A DNA stretch of 64,000 bases from an uncultured Alphaproteobacteria bacterium (GCA_934254915.1 CAKQMH010000001.1:1-64000), one strand, 5' to 3'; positions 1 to 9,301 are shown, counted from the stretch's first letter. The notes: generated by a model from the letters alone, not told the origin. Made by a program: numbers and translations.

Positions 1-188
1 GTGGACAGGTCGGTTGCCCGATTGTTTAGGGACTTGGCGGTGTAAAAGGAGGAAGGATTATCAATCGCGGAGTTGACCTTGAGGCCGGTGGCCAAACGAT
101 TTTGCGTCAAACTGACTTGCCCGCTGATGTTTTGCAGGCTAAGCAGATTGCTGCGCATACTCGTATTGAGGCTGATTCCTCCCGCCAC
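1..188 (-). CDS. Flagellin, N-terminal part (truncated by window edge)
   Basis: This is the first 62 codons of a flagellin that continues past the left edge. It starts at a GTG (186-188) preceded by an AAAGGAATAAGACT-type ribosome site. The protein begins MAGGISLNTSMRSNLLSLQN and continues with LATGLKVNSAIDNPSSFYTA, the alphaproteobacterial flagellin D0/D1 helix. It is nearly identical to the starts of the flagellins at 9308-11377 and 55321-57087. Flagellin is exported by the flagellar type III system and polymerises into the filament. The central and C-terminal parts cannot be seen here, so whether the gene is intact is unknown. Confidence 0.85.
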   Translation of the reverse strand, partial: MAGGISLNTSMRSNLLSLQNISGQVSLTQNRLATGLKVNSAIDNPSSFYTAKSLNNRATDLS

Positions 189-278
189 AGTCTTATTCCT
201 TTCTATTTGTTTCTGTGGTTATAGTAACAATGTAATGGTTACTTTTAGGTTAACAAGTGAGGGAAAATATTTTAAAAA
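189..278 (-). promoter_or_regulatory. Conserved flagellin leader and promoter region (copy 1)
   Basis: On the minus strand this stretch matches the regions upstream of the other two flagellins. Shared blocks are an AAAATATTTTCCCTCACTTG-like segment ending in GTTAAC, then an AAAGGA ribosome site before GTG. Copies 1 and 2 also carry AGTAAC-9-GTTACT, a short inverted repeat that could be an operator. TTGTTA followed 16 bases later by TACATT is a possible -35/-10 pair. Promoter assignment is inference; the conservation is seen directly. Confidence 0.5.
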
Positions 279-280
279 TG

Positions 281-432
281 TCACCCTGAGCGTAGTCGAA
301 GGGTCTCGGCCTTAGTGTATTGTCGGGCGAAGTCCCGACATCAAACCTTGTTGCAACACCGCAAAAAAATATAGCCGAGATCCTTCCACGCGCTGCGCTT
401 GGTCAGGATGACATTTAAATAAAAAACGCTTG
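281..432. repeat. Intergenic repeat of the CACCCTGAGCG family
   Basis: The stretch holds TCACCCTGAGCGTAGTCGAA followed by GGGTCTCGG, a short GTCGGGC..GCCCGAC-like palindrome, then the inverse unit CCGAGATCCTTCCACGCGCT running into GGTCAGGATGACA, and a last CTCAGGGTGACA. Related units lie at 8909-9130, 11468-11487 and 57091-57312, always next to a flagellin gene. It encodes nothing visible. Confidence 0.7.
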
Positions 433-463
433 CTCAGGGTGACATTTTAAATATTTTTGCACG

Positions 464-617
464 TACTCGTAGAAGTTCGGAGAATGGCCACAGATTAAAG
501 TGATTTTGAAGGCGAGAAAAATTTTAGTGTACACACTAGTACATGAATTTTTCGAGACCGCACAAAATCGCTTTAGATGTGCCGTTATACGAACTTCCTT
601 ACTCTAGACGAGCTTCC
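464..617. repeat. Long imperfect hairpin element, copy A
   Basis: Outer arms GAAGTTCGG and CGAACTTCC enclose inner arms ATTAAAGTGATTTT and AAAATCGCTTTAGAT, with a core containing TAGTGTACACACTAGTACAT. The element stops at the gatB stop codon. Copy C (57330-57475) has almost the same arms but a different core. Copy B (9152-9301) has almost the same core but different arms. No open reading frame is evident; the 281-617 interval is otherwise empty. Confidence 0.65.
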
Positions 618-2072
618 TTATAACTTCTTTCTCAACAACTCATTAACCATCGCCGGATTAGCTTTGCCTTTGGAAGCCTTCATAACCTGTCCGACAAACC
701 ACCCCATAAGAGCGACTTTTCCGGCTTTATAAGCTGCGACATTATCCGGATTTGCGGCAATAACCTCATCAATTACCGCTTCAATCGCTCCGGTATCCGT
801 CACTTGCTTAAGGCCTTTTTCCTCAACAATCTTCTCCGGATTTTCGCCGGTTTGCGCCATAATCGCAAATACATCTTTAGCGGTTTTACCGTTAATCACA
901 TTGGAAGTAATCAAATCAACCAATTTACCAAGATTTTCCGGACTTATCGGACTCTCGCTCAACTCAATTTTCTTTTCGTTCAGCATCGCAAAAAAGTCAC
1001 CCATCATCCAGTTTGCTACTTTTTTCGCATCATGCCCGCGAGCCGCTTTTTCGAACCATTCGGCAGTTTCCCGATTTTCGCACAAGACCATGGCATCATA
1101 ATCAGTCAAACCCAGTTCTTTAACAAAGCGCGCTTTTTTGGCATCCGGCAATTCAACCATTTCATCTTTAACCTGCTGAATCATCTCATCAGTCAGAACC
1201 AACGGCAATAAATCCGGTTCGGGGAAGTAGCGATAATCATGAGCAAATTCTTTCTTGCGCATAACCTTGCTTGTTCCGGTTGCCGGATCAAACTGTCTGG
1301 TTTCCTGCTCAATAGTTCCGCCGTTTTCATAAGTTTCGACATGGCGACGTGCTTCGGACTCAATTGCCTGCATCACAAACTTAACCGAATTGACGTTTTT
1401 CATTTCATTGCGTGTGCGATAGCCGTCTTCACCGACTTTGCGGACAGAAACGTTAACATCACAACGCATTGAACCTTCGTCCATATTACCATCGCACGTA
1501 CCCAAATAGCGGACAATCGAACGTAATTTACGTAGGAAAGCTCCCGCTTCTTCCGGTGACCGGAAATCAGGCTTGGTAACAATTTCCATCAAGCCGACAC
1601 CGGCACGATTAAGGTCAATAAAACTTTTGGTCGGCGAAATATCATGAATGGATTTTCCGGCATCTTGCTCAATATGCAGCCGTTCAATCCCGATATCTTT
1701 GGTTGTTCCGTCAGCCAAATCAACCACAACCTTGCCTTCCCCGACTATCGGATATTTAAATTGGCTGATTTGATATCCCTGCGGCAAATCGGCATAAAAA
1801 TAATTCTTCCGTGCAAATTCCGAATACTTATTGATTTTGGCATTTAAGCCCAAACCGGTCTTAATCGCCTGGCGGACGCACATTTCATTTAATGTCGGCA
1901 ACATCCCCGGCATTCCGGCATCAACAAACGAAACATTTTCGTTAGGGTCAGAGCCATAATGAGTAGACGCTCCCGAAAACATCTTGGATTTTGAAATAAT
2001 CTGGCAGTGAATTTCCAATCCGCAGATAACTTCCCATTTTGCGGTTTTACCTTCAATAATCATTCCTGTCAT
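618..2072 (-). CDS. gatB: Aspartyl/glutamyl-tRNA amidotransferase subunit B
   Basis: GatB is the kinase/transamidase subunit of the GatCAB complex. It activates Glu-tRNA(Gln) or Asp-tRNA(Asn) with ATP and uses ammonia channelled from GatA to make Gln-tRNA or Asn-tRNA in the cytoplasm. The 484-residue length is normal. The N-terminal EVICGLEIHCQI (res 14-25) and the family signature FIDLNRAGVGLMEIV (151-165) are clear, and the C-terminal half ends in a YqeY-like tail domain. Its ATG overlaps the gatA stop by one base (TAATG), so translation is probably coupled in a gatC-gatA-gatB operon. An internal ATG at codon 4 is an alternative start. Confidence 0.97.
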   Translation of the reverse strand: MTGMIIEGKTAKWEVICGLEIHCQIISKSKMFSGASTHYGSDPNENVSFVDAGMPGMLPTLNEMCVRQAIKTGLGLNAKINKYSEFARKNYFYADLPQGYQISQFKYPIVGEGKVVVDLADGTTKDIGIERLHIEQDAGKSIHDISPTKSFIDLNRAGVGLMEIVTKPDFRSPEEAGAFLRKLRSIVRYLGTCDGNMDEGSMRCDVNVSVRKVGEDGYRTRNEMKNVNSVKFVMQAIESEARRHVETYENGGTIEQETRQFDPATGTSKVMRKKEFAHDYRYFPEPDLLPLVLTDEMIQQVKDEMVELPDAKKARFVKELGLTDYDAMVLCENRETAEWFEKAARGHDAKKVANWMMGDFFAMLNEKKIELSESPISPENLGKLVDLITSNVINGKTAKDVFAIMAQTGENPEKIVEEKGLKQVTDTGAIEAVIDEVIAANPDNVAAYKAGKVALMGWFVGQVMKASKGKANPAMVNELLRKKL

Positions 2073-3532
2073 TATTTCTGTCCTCTTCTAAAATCAACAT
2101 CTTTTTCCAAAGCCGATGCTGCCTTAAACACGGCGGCCTCATCAAAAGCTTTACCGATGAGCTGCATACCCAAAGGCAGCCCGCCTTTTGACACCCCTAT
2201 CGGCAAACTCATTGCCGGAAGTCCTGCCAAGCTGACCGATACGGTGAACACGTCATTCAGCCACATGGTAATCGGATCTTTTTGCATTGTTTTATCCCCA
2301 ATCGGGAAAGCCGGTGTTGGTGTTGTCGGAGTTAAAATCACATCGCATTTTTCAAAAGCTTTAACAAAATCATCACGAATCAAGCGGCGAACTTTCTGCG
2401 CTTTCAGATAATAGGCGTCATAATATCCTGCTGAAAGCACATAAGTACCAACCATAATCCGGCGTTTGACTTCCTTACCGAAACCGGCAGTACGCGAGTT
2501 AATGTACATATCGTCAAGATGCTGACCGTCTACGCGGTTGCCGAACCGCAAACCGTCATAACGAGCCAGATTAGACGAAGCTTCCGCCGGAGCGATAATA
2601 TAATAAGTTGCAAGCGCATATTGGGTATGCGGCAAAGAAATATCAACCAGTTCAGCTCCTCTTTGCTTAAGCATCTCTGCGGCTTTTTGCCAATAAGAAG
2701 CCACCTCGTCATTAAGCCCGTCAACTCGATATTCCTGCGGAATACCGATTTTCATCCCTTTAATGTCTTGTCCCAAAAACTTTTCAAAATCAGGAACTTC
2801 AACCTTAGCCGATGTAGCGTCTTTGGCATCATAACCTGCCATATTTTTCAGCATAATTGCACAGTCGCGCACATTTTTGGCTATTGGTCCGGCCTGATCC
2901 AACGATGACGCAAAGGCAATAATACCATAGCGCGAGCAACGTCCGTAAGTCGGTTTAATTCCCGTAACTCCGCAATAAGCTGAAGGCTGACGAATAGACC
3001 CGCCGGTATCAGTACCGGTTGCGGCGGCACACATCTCCGCAGCAACTGCGGCAGCCGAACCACCGGACGAACCACCGGCAACCAACGGCACGTCTTTACT
3101 CCAAGGGTTAACCACCGGTCCGAAAGCCGAAGTTTCATTGCTGCCGCCCATTGCAAATTCGTCAAGATTAAGCTTACCTAAAAAATTTGCTCCGGCCGCC
3201 AATAACTTTCCGCTTACCGTTGATTCATACGGCGGAACAAAGCCCTTCAAAATATTCGAGCAAGCCGTTGTTGCGATTCCTTTAGTGCAGAACAGATCTT
3301 TAATTCCCAACGGAATACCTTCCAAATCACCACCCTGTCCTTGCGCCAACTTAGCATCACTGGCTTTTGCCTGTTCCAAAGCCTTTTCGGGAACTTCACA
3401 AACAAAGGCATTATATTTTTTGCCGGCGTTCATTTTGGCTATATAAGCTTCCGTCAATTCAACCGCACTGAATTCTTTTTTTCTCAGCCCTTCACGAGCT
3501 TCTGCAATGGTTAGTCTTGTTAATTCTGTCAT
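2072..3532 (-). CDS. gatA: Aspartyl/glutamyl-tRNA amidotransferase subunit A
   Basis: GatA is the amidase-signature glutaminase that releases ammonia for GatB. The Lys-cisSer-Ser machinery is visible: Lys in PLGIKDLF (about res 78), the glycine-serine stretch GGSSGGSAAAVAAE (about 153-166) and the nucleophile region TGTDTGGSIRQPSA (about 173-185). I chose the ATG at 3530-3532 because AGGA sits seven bases upstream; a GTG one codon earlier is also open. It lies between gatC and gatB and is co-transcribed with both. About 486 residues, the usual size. Confidence 0.97.
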   Translation of the reverse strand: MTELTRLTIAEAREGLRKKEFSAVELTEAYIAKMNAGKKYNAFVCEVPEKALEQAKASDAKLAQGQGGDLEGIPLGIKDLFCTKGIATTACSNILKGFVPPYESTVSGKLLAAGANFLGKLNLDEFAMGGSNETSAFGPVVNPWSKDVPLVAGGSSGGSAAAVAAEMCAAATGTDTGGSIRQPSAYCGVTGIKPTYGRCSRYGIIAFASSLDQAGPIAKNVRDCAIMLKNMAGYDAKDATSAKVEVPDFEKFLGQDIKGMKIGIPQEYRVDGLNDEVASYWQKAAEMLKQRGAELVDISLPHTQYALATYYIIAPAEASSNLARYDGLRFGNRVDGQHLDDMYINSRTAGFGKEVKRRIMVGTYVLSAGYYDAYYLKAQKVRRLIRDDFVKAFEKCDVILTPTTPTPAFPIGDKTMQKDPITMWLNDVFTVSVSLAGLPAMSLPIGVSKGGLPLGMQLIGKAFDEAAVFKAASALEKDVDFRRGQK

Positions 3533-3553
3533 CACACTATCCTGTTCTTGTAT

Positions 3554-3841
3554 TTATTCAACAACTTTGGGAACTGCAAAGTAACCGTATTCTTTCATTG
3601 GGGCATTAGCCAAAACCGCTGCCGACTGATTGCCTTCCGTAACCTCATCGGCACGCAGGGTCAAATTATGCTCATTAACCGAAATCAGCGGTTCAACATT
3701 ATCGGTATTAACCTCTTTAAGCTGTTCAACCCAGTCTAAAATTTTATTAAATTCATCTTCGGTTGCCTGAATCTTATCATCTTCAATGCGTAAACGCGAT
3801 AAAAAAGCGATTCTTTTGACTGTTTGTGTATCTATTGCCAT
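3554..3841 (-). CDS. gatC: Aspartyl/glutamyl-tRNA amidotransferase subunit C
   Basis: This small subunit (95 aa) wraps around GatA-GatB and stabilises the complex. It has the family pattern: an N-terminal helix (TVKRIAFLSRLRIEDDKI), a central helix ending LDWVEQLKEVNTDNVEPLIS, and a tail with LRADEVTEGN. It is the first Gat gene in the leftward operon, 12 bases after sppA and about 20 bases before gatA. In many alphaproteobacteria gatC and gatA are adjacent in the same way. Confidence 0.95.
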   Translation of the reverse strand: MAIDTQTVKRIAFLSRLRIEDDKIQATEDEFNKILDWVEQLKEVNTDNVEPLISVNEHNLTLRADEVTEGNQSAAVLANAPMKEYGYFAVPKVVE

Positions 3842-3853
3842 ACTTTGTTCCTC

Positions 3854-5668
3854 TTAATCATTAAAAATCATTGGCGGCAAAACCGCATCATAACGCAAGC
3901 GCTGCATAACTGCAATCTTATTTTTTTCTTTCGTATCAGTTATTATCTTCACCGCTGCCGATACATTAAGCGGCGATCCCGACAAAGCCTCTTTGATTTT
4001 TTCCGCCAAAGTCTTTTGCTGCGGATAAATTATCATTCCAAAATTATTTTGTTCAATTCCGGCTTCTTCCGCCGCCAGTTGCAAAGCCTGTGCTAAGCCG
4101 CCGATCTCATCGACCAAACCGGCCTGCAATGCTTTTTTACCAGTCAAAACTCTGCCGCGCGCAACCTTATCAATCTGTTTTTTATCTAGTTTTCGCGCCA
4201 TAGAAACTTTTGAAGTAAAATCTTCATATACTCTATCTAATGATTTGTTAAATATGGATATTTGTTGTTTTGTAAAACCGTGATTAGCGCTCAAAACATT
4301 GCCCGATTCACTGGTTTGGAAACCATACCAGTTAACCCCTATCTTGTTCCACAGCTCCTCAAACACAACCTTACCGCCGAAAACACCGATAGAACCGGTT
4401 ATGGTCATATCATCTGCTAAAATCTTATCACCGGCCAAGGCAATGAAGTATCCGCCCGAAGCCGCATAATTTCCCATTGAAACTATCAGTGGAAACTTAC
4501 GAACTTCTTTAAGATGCTTCAGTGCATACCACATCTCATTAGCCGCCGTATAACTGCCGCCCGGCGAATTTATCCGCAGCACCACCGCTTTAACATTATC
4601 ATTTTTTTCAATTTCGCGCAGCTGCCGCAACACCGTTTGCGTCCCGACAATTTTATCCAGCTGCAAACCGGTATCGTTGCTCTCTCCTTCGTCAATCGTA
4701 CCCTCAATATTCACCAACGCAATATAATTTTTGCCCTCATTCCACTTAAAGTTATTCATATAATTTTCAAATGAATAGAACTCGGCGTCATATTTTTTCT
4801 TTAATTTATCTTCCCACTCCGAACGATAAGCAATATTGTCGATTAATCCTTTTTCCCTGGCAAATTCAGCCGAAAACGGCGCTTCATTCATCAGCTTTTG
4901 CCAGTCATCAAGCGTCAAATTTTTATAGCGAGCATCTTTCAGACCTTGCAAAATGGTATCATTCAACCCCGTAACCATATCCTGCAGATTTTCCTGATAT
5001 GCCGGCGATATCTCTTTATCAGTAAAAGTCGCCATCGCATTTTTATACTCATAACGACCGAAAAATTCCGGTTTTATCCCGATTTTATCCAGCAAACCCC
5101 GCATAAACGGCACTTCGACGCTCAACCCCGTCAACCCGACATCGGTATTTGGCTGCATTGTTATTTCATCAAAAGCCGATGCCAGATAAAATTCTTTTGT
5201 ACCACCGCCGTATGCGCCCATTCCGGTTGAGAAAAGATATGCCTTTTTGCCGCTTTGCCGAAAATGCTCAATCGCTTCATGCAGTTCGTTGATCTGCCCC
5301 AGCCCCATTTCCGTCACATTTACGTCCGCCGCCAAAGCCGCCACACGCTCGTCTTTGGCCATAACATCAATCATTGTCAGCCAATCAATAAACGCCGCCG
5401 AATTTTCATCTTGTATTTCCGTTAACAAATTATCAGCCCGAACTTCGTTAACCATGCTGTCAAGATTAAGTTTGACAATTGCTTTTTCCGGTAGCGGTTC
5501 GATTACGGCTTCACTGCGCAACAGCCCTATTACCGCCAATAGAAGCAGAATAAACAAAATCCCCACTATTGCAAACGCATATATGGTTGATTTAACTAAA
5601 ATTTTAATTCCGCGTACTTTACGCAAACTATAATTTCCGGTTGGAAAAGGCGATGATACTTTATCCAT
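3854..5668 (-). CDS. sppA: Signal peptide peptidase SppA, 67K type
   Basis: An inner-membrane serine protease (family S49) that degrades cleaved signal peptides. One membrane segment lies at residues 28-50, after a basic N-terminus. The protein is the long (67K, 604 aa) type with two tandem S49 domains. The catalytic lysine is in GRYEYKNAMATF (K209) and the serine in NYAASGGYFIA (S404), at nearly the same positions as in the E. coli enzyme. It reads into gatC with a 12-base gap, so it may be the first gene of the sppA-gatCAB run. Confidence 0.95.
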   Translation of the reverse strand: MDKVSSPFPTGNYSLRKVRGIKILVKSTIYAFAIVGILFILLLLAVIGLLRSEAVIEPLPEKAIVKLNLDSMVNEVRADNLLTEIQDENSAAFIDWLTMIDVMAKDERVAALAADVNVTEMGLGQINELHEAIEHFRQSGKKAYLFSTGMGAYGGGTKEFYLASAFDEITMQPNTDVGLTGLSVEVPFMRGLLDKIGIKPEFFGRYEYKNAMATFTDKEISPAYQENLQDMVTGLNDTILQGLKDARYKNLTLDDWQKLMNEAPFSAEFAREKGLIDNIAYRSEWEDKLKKKYDAEFYSFENYMNNFKWNEGKNYIALVNIEGTIDEGESNDTGLQLDKIVGTQTVLRQLREIEKNDNVKAVVLRINSPGGSYTAANEMWYALKHLKEVRKFPLIVSMGNYAASGGYFIALAGDKILADDMTITGSIGVFGGKVVFEELWNKIGVNWYGFQTSESGNVLSANHGFTKQQISIFNKSLDRVYEDFTSKVSMARKLDKKQIDKVARGRVLTGKKALQAGLVDEIGGLAQALQLAAEEAGIEQNNFGMIIYPQQKTLAEKIKEALSGSPLNVSAAVKIITDTKEKNKIAVMQRLRYDAVLPPMIFND

Positions 5669-5750
5669 TATTATCCTCTTTGCTTGAATAATTAAGCTTA
5701 TTGTAGCGTTTTTCGTTTTTTACTCAACTTATAATTTGCTTTTTCACCAT

Positions 5751-5782
5751 CAAAAAAATCTCCCGTCAAACGGCGGGAGATT
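5751..5782 (-). terminator. Terminator after fabI
   Basis: On the minus strand, ATCTCCCGCCG and CGGGAGAT form a stem with a four-to-five-base loop, followed by seven T residues. It lies 26 bases beyond the fabI stop and separates fabI from sppA. Confidence 0.85.
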
Positions 5783-5807
5783 CAAGCTATTACTGTTTTT
5801 GCGTTTA

Positions 5808-6641
5808 TTATTCGCCTTCACACAGCATCTTGCCGGTTTCAACCGCCTTATCAAGGTTAAGCATACCTTGAATATGATATCCGCAGTCAACGTGAATAAT
5901 CTCGCCGGTAACACCTGTACCGCAAGGAGAAAGCAGGCTCATAACCATCATACCGACTTCTTCTTGTGTAACATTGCGTTGCAAAGGAGCATTAAATTCA
6001 TTCCAGTGCAAAATCTTGCGAAAATCACCGATACCCGATGCTGCCAAAGTTTTAATCGGACCTGCCGATACGGCATTAACACGAACGCCCTGACGTCCCA
6101 AATCAACAGCAGCATAACGAACGGAAGCTTCCAAAGCGGCTTTAGCCACACCCATAATGTTGTAGTTCGGCAAAACGCGTTCACTTCCCATATAAGTCAA
6201 AGTAACGATTGCACCGCCTTCATTCATAATCGGCGCAGCATATTTGCAAGCTTCCAAGAAGGAAAAGCAGGAAATTTCCATGGTCATTTTGAAGTTATCG
6301 CGGGTTGTATCAATCGTGCGTCCTTTAAGCTGATTCTTATCCGAAAAAGCAATTGCGTGGACTAGGAAGTCAATTTTTCCCCATTTATCGCCTAATTCTT
6401 TAAAACAAGCTTCAACACTGGCTGAATCCGAAACATCGCATTTAATCAACAACGGTTCTTTATCCAACTGTGCAGCCAACGGCTGAACTCTTTTTTCTAA
6501 GGTTTCATTTTGATAAGAGATTGCGAGTTGTGCGCCTTGTGCATTCAAAGCCTGAGCAATACCCCATGCGATTGACTTGTCATTGGCCAAACCCATAATC
6601 AGACCTTTTTTACCAGCCATTAATGCTGTCATTTCAGTCAT
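5808..6641 (-). CDS. fabI: Enoyl-[acyl-carrier-protein] reductase (NADH)
   Basis: FabI reduces trans-2-enoyl-ACP in the last step of each fatty-acid elongation cycle. It is an SDR-fold enzyme; the divergent cofactor loop GLANDKSIAWGIA (res 18-30), Y150 in LTYMGS and the catalytic pair Y160-x6-K167 in NYNIMGVAKAAL are all present. The 277-residue length includes a short N-terminal extension; the first ATG is kept because AAAGGA lies nine bases upstream, but the ATG at codon 8 is closer to the usual family start. It is monocistronic, divergent from yihY, with a strong terminator. The 117-bp gap to yihY must hold both promoters. Confidence 0.96.
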   Translation of the reverse strand: MTEMTALMAGKKGLIMGLANDKSIAWGIAQALNAQGAQLAISYQNETLEKRVQPLAAQLDKEPLLIKCDVSDSASVEACFKELGDKWGKIDFLVHAIAFSDKNQLKGRTIDTTRDNFKMTMEISCFSFLEACKYAAPIMNEGGAIVTLTYMGSERVLPNYNIMGVAKAALEASVRYAAVDLGRQGVRVNAVSAGPIKTLAASGIGDFRKILHWNEFNAPLQRNVTQEEVGMMVMSLLSPCGTGVTGEIIHVDCGYHIQGMLNLDKAVETGKMLCEGE

Positions 6642-6758
6642 AATATTTATTCCTTTTACTAAGTTACAAATTAACAGACAAATTATATCTCTTGAATTCT
6701 AGGTAGATTTCTATAAAATTTACTCAAATTTGTAAACAATTTTTTTCAAGGCTGTCGA

Positions 6759-7724
6759 ATGTATATACAAAAACCGCTCTCTTCTGCCGCTGATGTCCTC
6801 AAAAACTGGAGTTCAATCAGCAAACAATTTATTATTTATCTGACTCAACGTGTCCGCACTGACACTATTTTTCGCGTCGCGGCATCGTTGAGCTATACTT
6901 CTTTAATCGCCATTGTTCCGCTTTTAGCCATCGGTCTGGCGATTTTTTCGGCTTTTCCGGTTTTTTCCGGCGTTAAGGAACAATTGCAAGATATTATCCT
7001 GCAATATTTTGTCCCCAATATTGAGGCCGAAATCAGCCAATATTTTGCCGAATTCATCAGTGCCACGGCTCAACTTACAACCATCGGCGTAATTTGCATC
7101 GCCGTTACGGCAATCTTAATGCTTTCGACAATTGAAGACAGCCTAAACTTTATCTTCAAGGTTTATAAACCGCGCAGCATCAAAACCCGTATAACCTTAT
7201 ACTGGACCGTAATCACCCTTGGCCCGCTCTTGCTTGGCACGGCATTATCATTGCGTGGTTACCTTTACACCCTGCAAAAGTTTATGCCCGAGGAAATAAT
7301 CAGCACTCAATTTTATATCAGCAGCCTTGTTCCCAGCCTCTGCACACTGCTGGCGTTGGTTTTGCTTTATGTTTTAGTTCCTAACAAAAAAGTCAAAATT
7401 CTGCATGCCTTAATCGGAGCAGTTGTTGCGCTTTTCATGTTTTATTTGCTGCGTAAGTTTTTCGGACAGGTTATTTTGGCCTCTGCCACCTATAAAACCC
7501 TCTATGGAGCAATGGCAACTTTGCCGATTCTGCTTATCTGGATTTACAGCTCGTGGGCTGTTGTGATTTTCGGTGCTGTGGTAACCGCCGCTTTGGCTGA
7601 TTTCAAAAGTGGTGATAACTCAGCGGAAGTTATTGTCAAAACCTATCCGTCTCAATATCGTGGACACCATAATTACAAAAAACGCAATCACACAAAAAAG
7701 TTCTTGCCAAGAGAACAAAAATAG
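6759..7724 (+). CDS. YihY/BrkB-family inner-membrane protein
   Basis: A 321-residue polytopic membrane protein with about six hydrophobic segments (approximately res 42-67, 105-130, 145-165, 182-207, 212-236 and 246-273) and a basic C-terminal tail (NYKKRNHTKKF). The N-terminal RVAASLSYTSLIAIVPLLAI is typical of the YihY/UPF0761 family, once misnamed RNase BN. Its function is not established; BrkB members have been linked to serum resistance. It lies 50 bases upstream of recA on the same strand, but recA has its own ribosome site and could have its own promoter in the gap. Confidence 0.9.
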   Translation: MYIQKPLSSAADVLKNWSSISKQFIIYLTQRVRTDTIFRVAASLSYTSLIAIVPLLAIGLAIFSAFPVFSGVKEQLQDIILQYFVPNIEAEISQYFAEFISATAQLTTIGVICIAVTAILMLSTIEDSLNFIFKVYKPRSIKTRITLYWTVITLGPLLLGTALSLRGYLYTLQKFMPEEIISTQFYISSLVPSLCTLLALVLLYVLVPNKKVKILHALIGAVVALFMFYLLRKFFGQVILASATYKTLYGAMATLPILLIWIYSSWAVVIFGAVVTAALADFKSGDNSAEVIVKTYPSQYRGHHNYKKRNHTKKFLPREQK

Positions 7725-7774
7725 AACATATTATAAACAAATCAGATTCGTAACTAAATTGAAGGGTCAAAATA

Positions 7775-8806
7775 ATGGATAAAGATAAAGCACTTGACGC
7801 CGCCCTCAGCCAGATTGAGAAAGCTTTCGGCAAAGGCTCGATTATGCGCCTCGGACAAGATAACGCCCATGCGGATATTGAGGCGATCTCAACCGGATCT
7901 TTGGGATTGGACTTAGCTCTCGGTATCGGCGGTATGCCGCGCGGACGTATTGTCGAAATTTACGGTCCGGAGAGTTCCGGTAAAACCACTTTAGCCTTGA
8001 GCGTCATTGCTCAGGCTCAAAAGAAAGGCGGCACTTGCGCCTTTATTGATGCCGAACACGCACTTGATCCGTCTTATGCCAAAAAAATCGGCGTTGATAT
8101 TGAAAATCTCTTAATCTCGCAACCTGATGCCGGTGAGCAGGCTCTCGAAATCACAGACACTTTAGTCCGTTCAGGCGCTATTGATGTTTTGGTTGTTGAC
8201 TCGGTAGCGGCGCTTGTTCCGAAGGCTGAACTTGAAGGCGAAATGGGCGATTCGCATATGGGTTTGCAGGCCCGCTTGATGAGTCAGGCTTTACGCAAAC
8301 TCACTTCGACCATTGCCCGCTCTAACACTTTGGTTATTTTCATCAACCAAATTCGTATGAAAATCGGTGTTATGTTTGGCAACCCCGAAACCACGACCGG
8401 CGGTAATGCTCTTAAATTCTATGCTTCTGTACGTATTGACATTCGCAGCATTGGCAAACTCAAAGACAAAGATGACATTATCGGCAGCCAAACCCGCGTT
8501 AAAATCGTCAAAAACAAGGTTGCTCCTCCGTTTAAGGTCATTGACTTTGATATTATGTACGGCGAAGGCATTTCCAAGACCGGTGAATTGCTTGACTTAG
8601 GTATCAAAGCCGGAATTGTTGAGAAATCAGGTTCTTGGTTTGCTTATAATGGCGAAAAACTTGGTCAAGGCCGCGAAAATGCTAAGATTTTCCTCAAAGA
8701 AAATCCGAATGTGGCTCAAGAAATTGAAAACAAGATTAAAGCTGATGCCGGTCACTTAAGCACCGAACTTATCGGGGATGATAACATCTCGTCTGATGAC
8801 GAATAA
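7775..8806 (+). CDS. recA: Recombinase RecA
   Basis: RecA forms the presynaptic filament on single-stranded DNA for strand exchange and triggers LexA cleavage. Walker A is GPESSGKTT (res 64-72), Walker B is LVVDSVAAL (about 140-148), and the conserved loops MGLQARLMSQALRKLT and NQIRMKIGVMFGNPETTTGG are intact. 343 aa is normal, with the usual acidic C-terminus (DDNISSDDE). Ribosome site GAAGGGTC before the ATG. A terminator follows within 25 bases, so the transcript ends here. I did not find a convincing LexA box in the short upstream gap. Confidence 0.98.
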   Translation: MDKDKALDAALSQIEKAFGKGSIMRLGQDNAHADIEAISTGSLGLDLALGIGGMPRGRIVEIYGPESSGKTTLALSVIAQAQKKGGTCAFIDAEHALDPSYAKKIGVDIENLLISQPDAGEQALEITDTLVRSGAIDVLVVDSVAALVPKAELEGEMGDSHMGLQARLMSQALRKLTSTIARSNTLVIFINQIRMKIGVMFGNPETTTGGNALKFYASVRIDIRSIGKLKDKDDIIGSQTRVKIVKNKVAPPFKVIDFDIMYGEGISKTGELLDLGIKAGIVEKSGSWFAYNGEKLGQGRENAKIFLKENPNVAQEIENKIKADAGHLSTELIGDDNISSDDE

Positions 8807-8827
8807 TTAACATCAGTCTAACTCCGT

Positions 8828-8863
8828 AAAAGCCGCTATACCTGAAAATATAGCGGCTTTTAA
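8828..8863 (+). terminator. Terminator after recA
   Basis: AAAAGCCGCTATA and TATAGCGGCTTTT form a 13-bp stem with a short loop and a T run on the plus strand. The A run on the other side could let it work in both directions. Confidence 0.88.
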
Positions 8864-8908
8864 TGTATTATCGGACATAAATCCCTACACAATGAACGTC
8901 ATCCTGAC

Positions 8909-9130
8909 CAAGCATTTTCTATCATCGTCATCCTGACCAAGCGAAGCGCGTGGAAGGATCTCGGCTATATTAAAAACGTGCCGCGCACCAGTCGCAGCAC
9001 TAACATTGTCACCCTGAGCGCAGTCGAAGGGTCTCGGCTACTTTTTTGTACCAAGTAGCAACAATATCAATGTCGGGACTTACGCCCGACAGTACATTAA
9101 GGCCGAGATGTCTCGACTACGCTCGACATG
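8909..9130. repeat. Intergenic repeat array of the CACCCTGAGCG family
   Basis: Successive units are GTCATCCTGACCAAGC (twice, the second followed by GAAGCGCGTGGAAGGATC), TGTCACCCTGAGCGCAGTCG, a GTCGGGACTTACGCCCGAC palindrome, and GTCTCGACTACGCTCGACAT. They alternate in orientation. The 9007-9100 part recurs exactly, inverted, near the third flagellin. This stretch and the following hairpin fill the 500 bases between recA and the flagellin; I see no gene. Confidence 0.7.
9007..9100. repeat. 94-bp perfect inverted repeat, left copy
   Basis: From TGTCACCCTGAGCGCAG to CGACAGTACATTAA this 94-base segment equals the reverse complement of 57133-57226, base for base as far as I can read. The two copies lie 48 kb apart, each just downstream of a flagellin gene. 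Confidence 0.85.
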
Positions 9131-9151
9131 ACATTTTTTAATGCACACACT

Positions 9152-9301
9152 CGTAGAAGTTTGATATTTGGAGCGAATAGAAACAAAAGTCGGCGTGTAA
9201 AAATCCTAGTGTACAAAATAGTACATGAATTTTTACAACGCCGCCCCTTTTGTGATTAGTCGCCCAAAGAGCAAACTTCCCAACACCAATACGAAACTTC
9301 C
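9152..9301. repeat. Long imperfect hairpin element, copy B
   Basis: Outer arms GAAGTTTG and CAAACTTC enclose inner arms ACAAAAGTCGGCGTGTAAAA and TTTTTACAACGCCGCC, with CTAGTGTACA..TAGTACATGAAT in the core. The core resembles copy A (464-617), while the inner arms are unrelated in sequence although they pair in the same way. It ends just before the flagellin stop codon. Confidence 0.6.

Noticed and set aside
73..315. Plus-strand open frame at the left edge
   Set aside because: It is the antisense of the flagellin start and its leader; the minus-strand flagellin is clearly the real gene.
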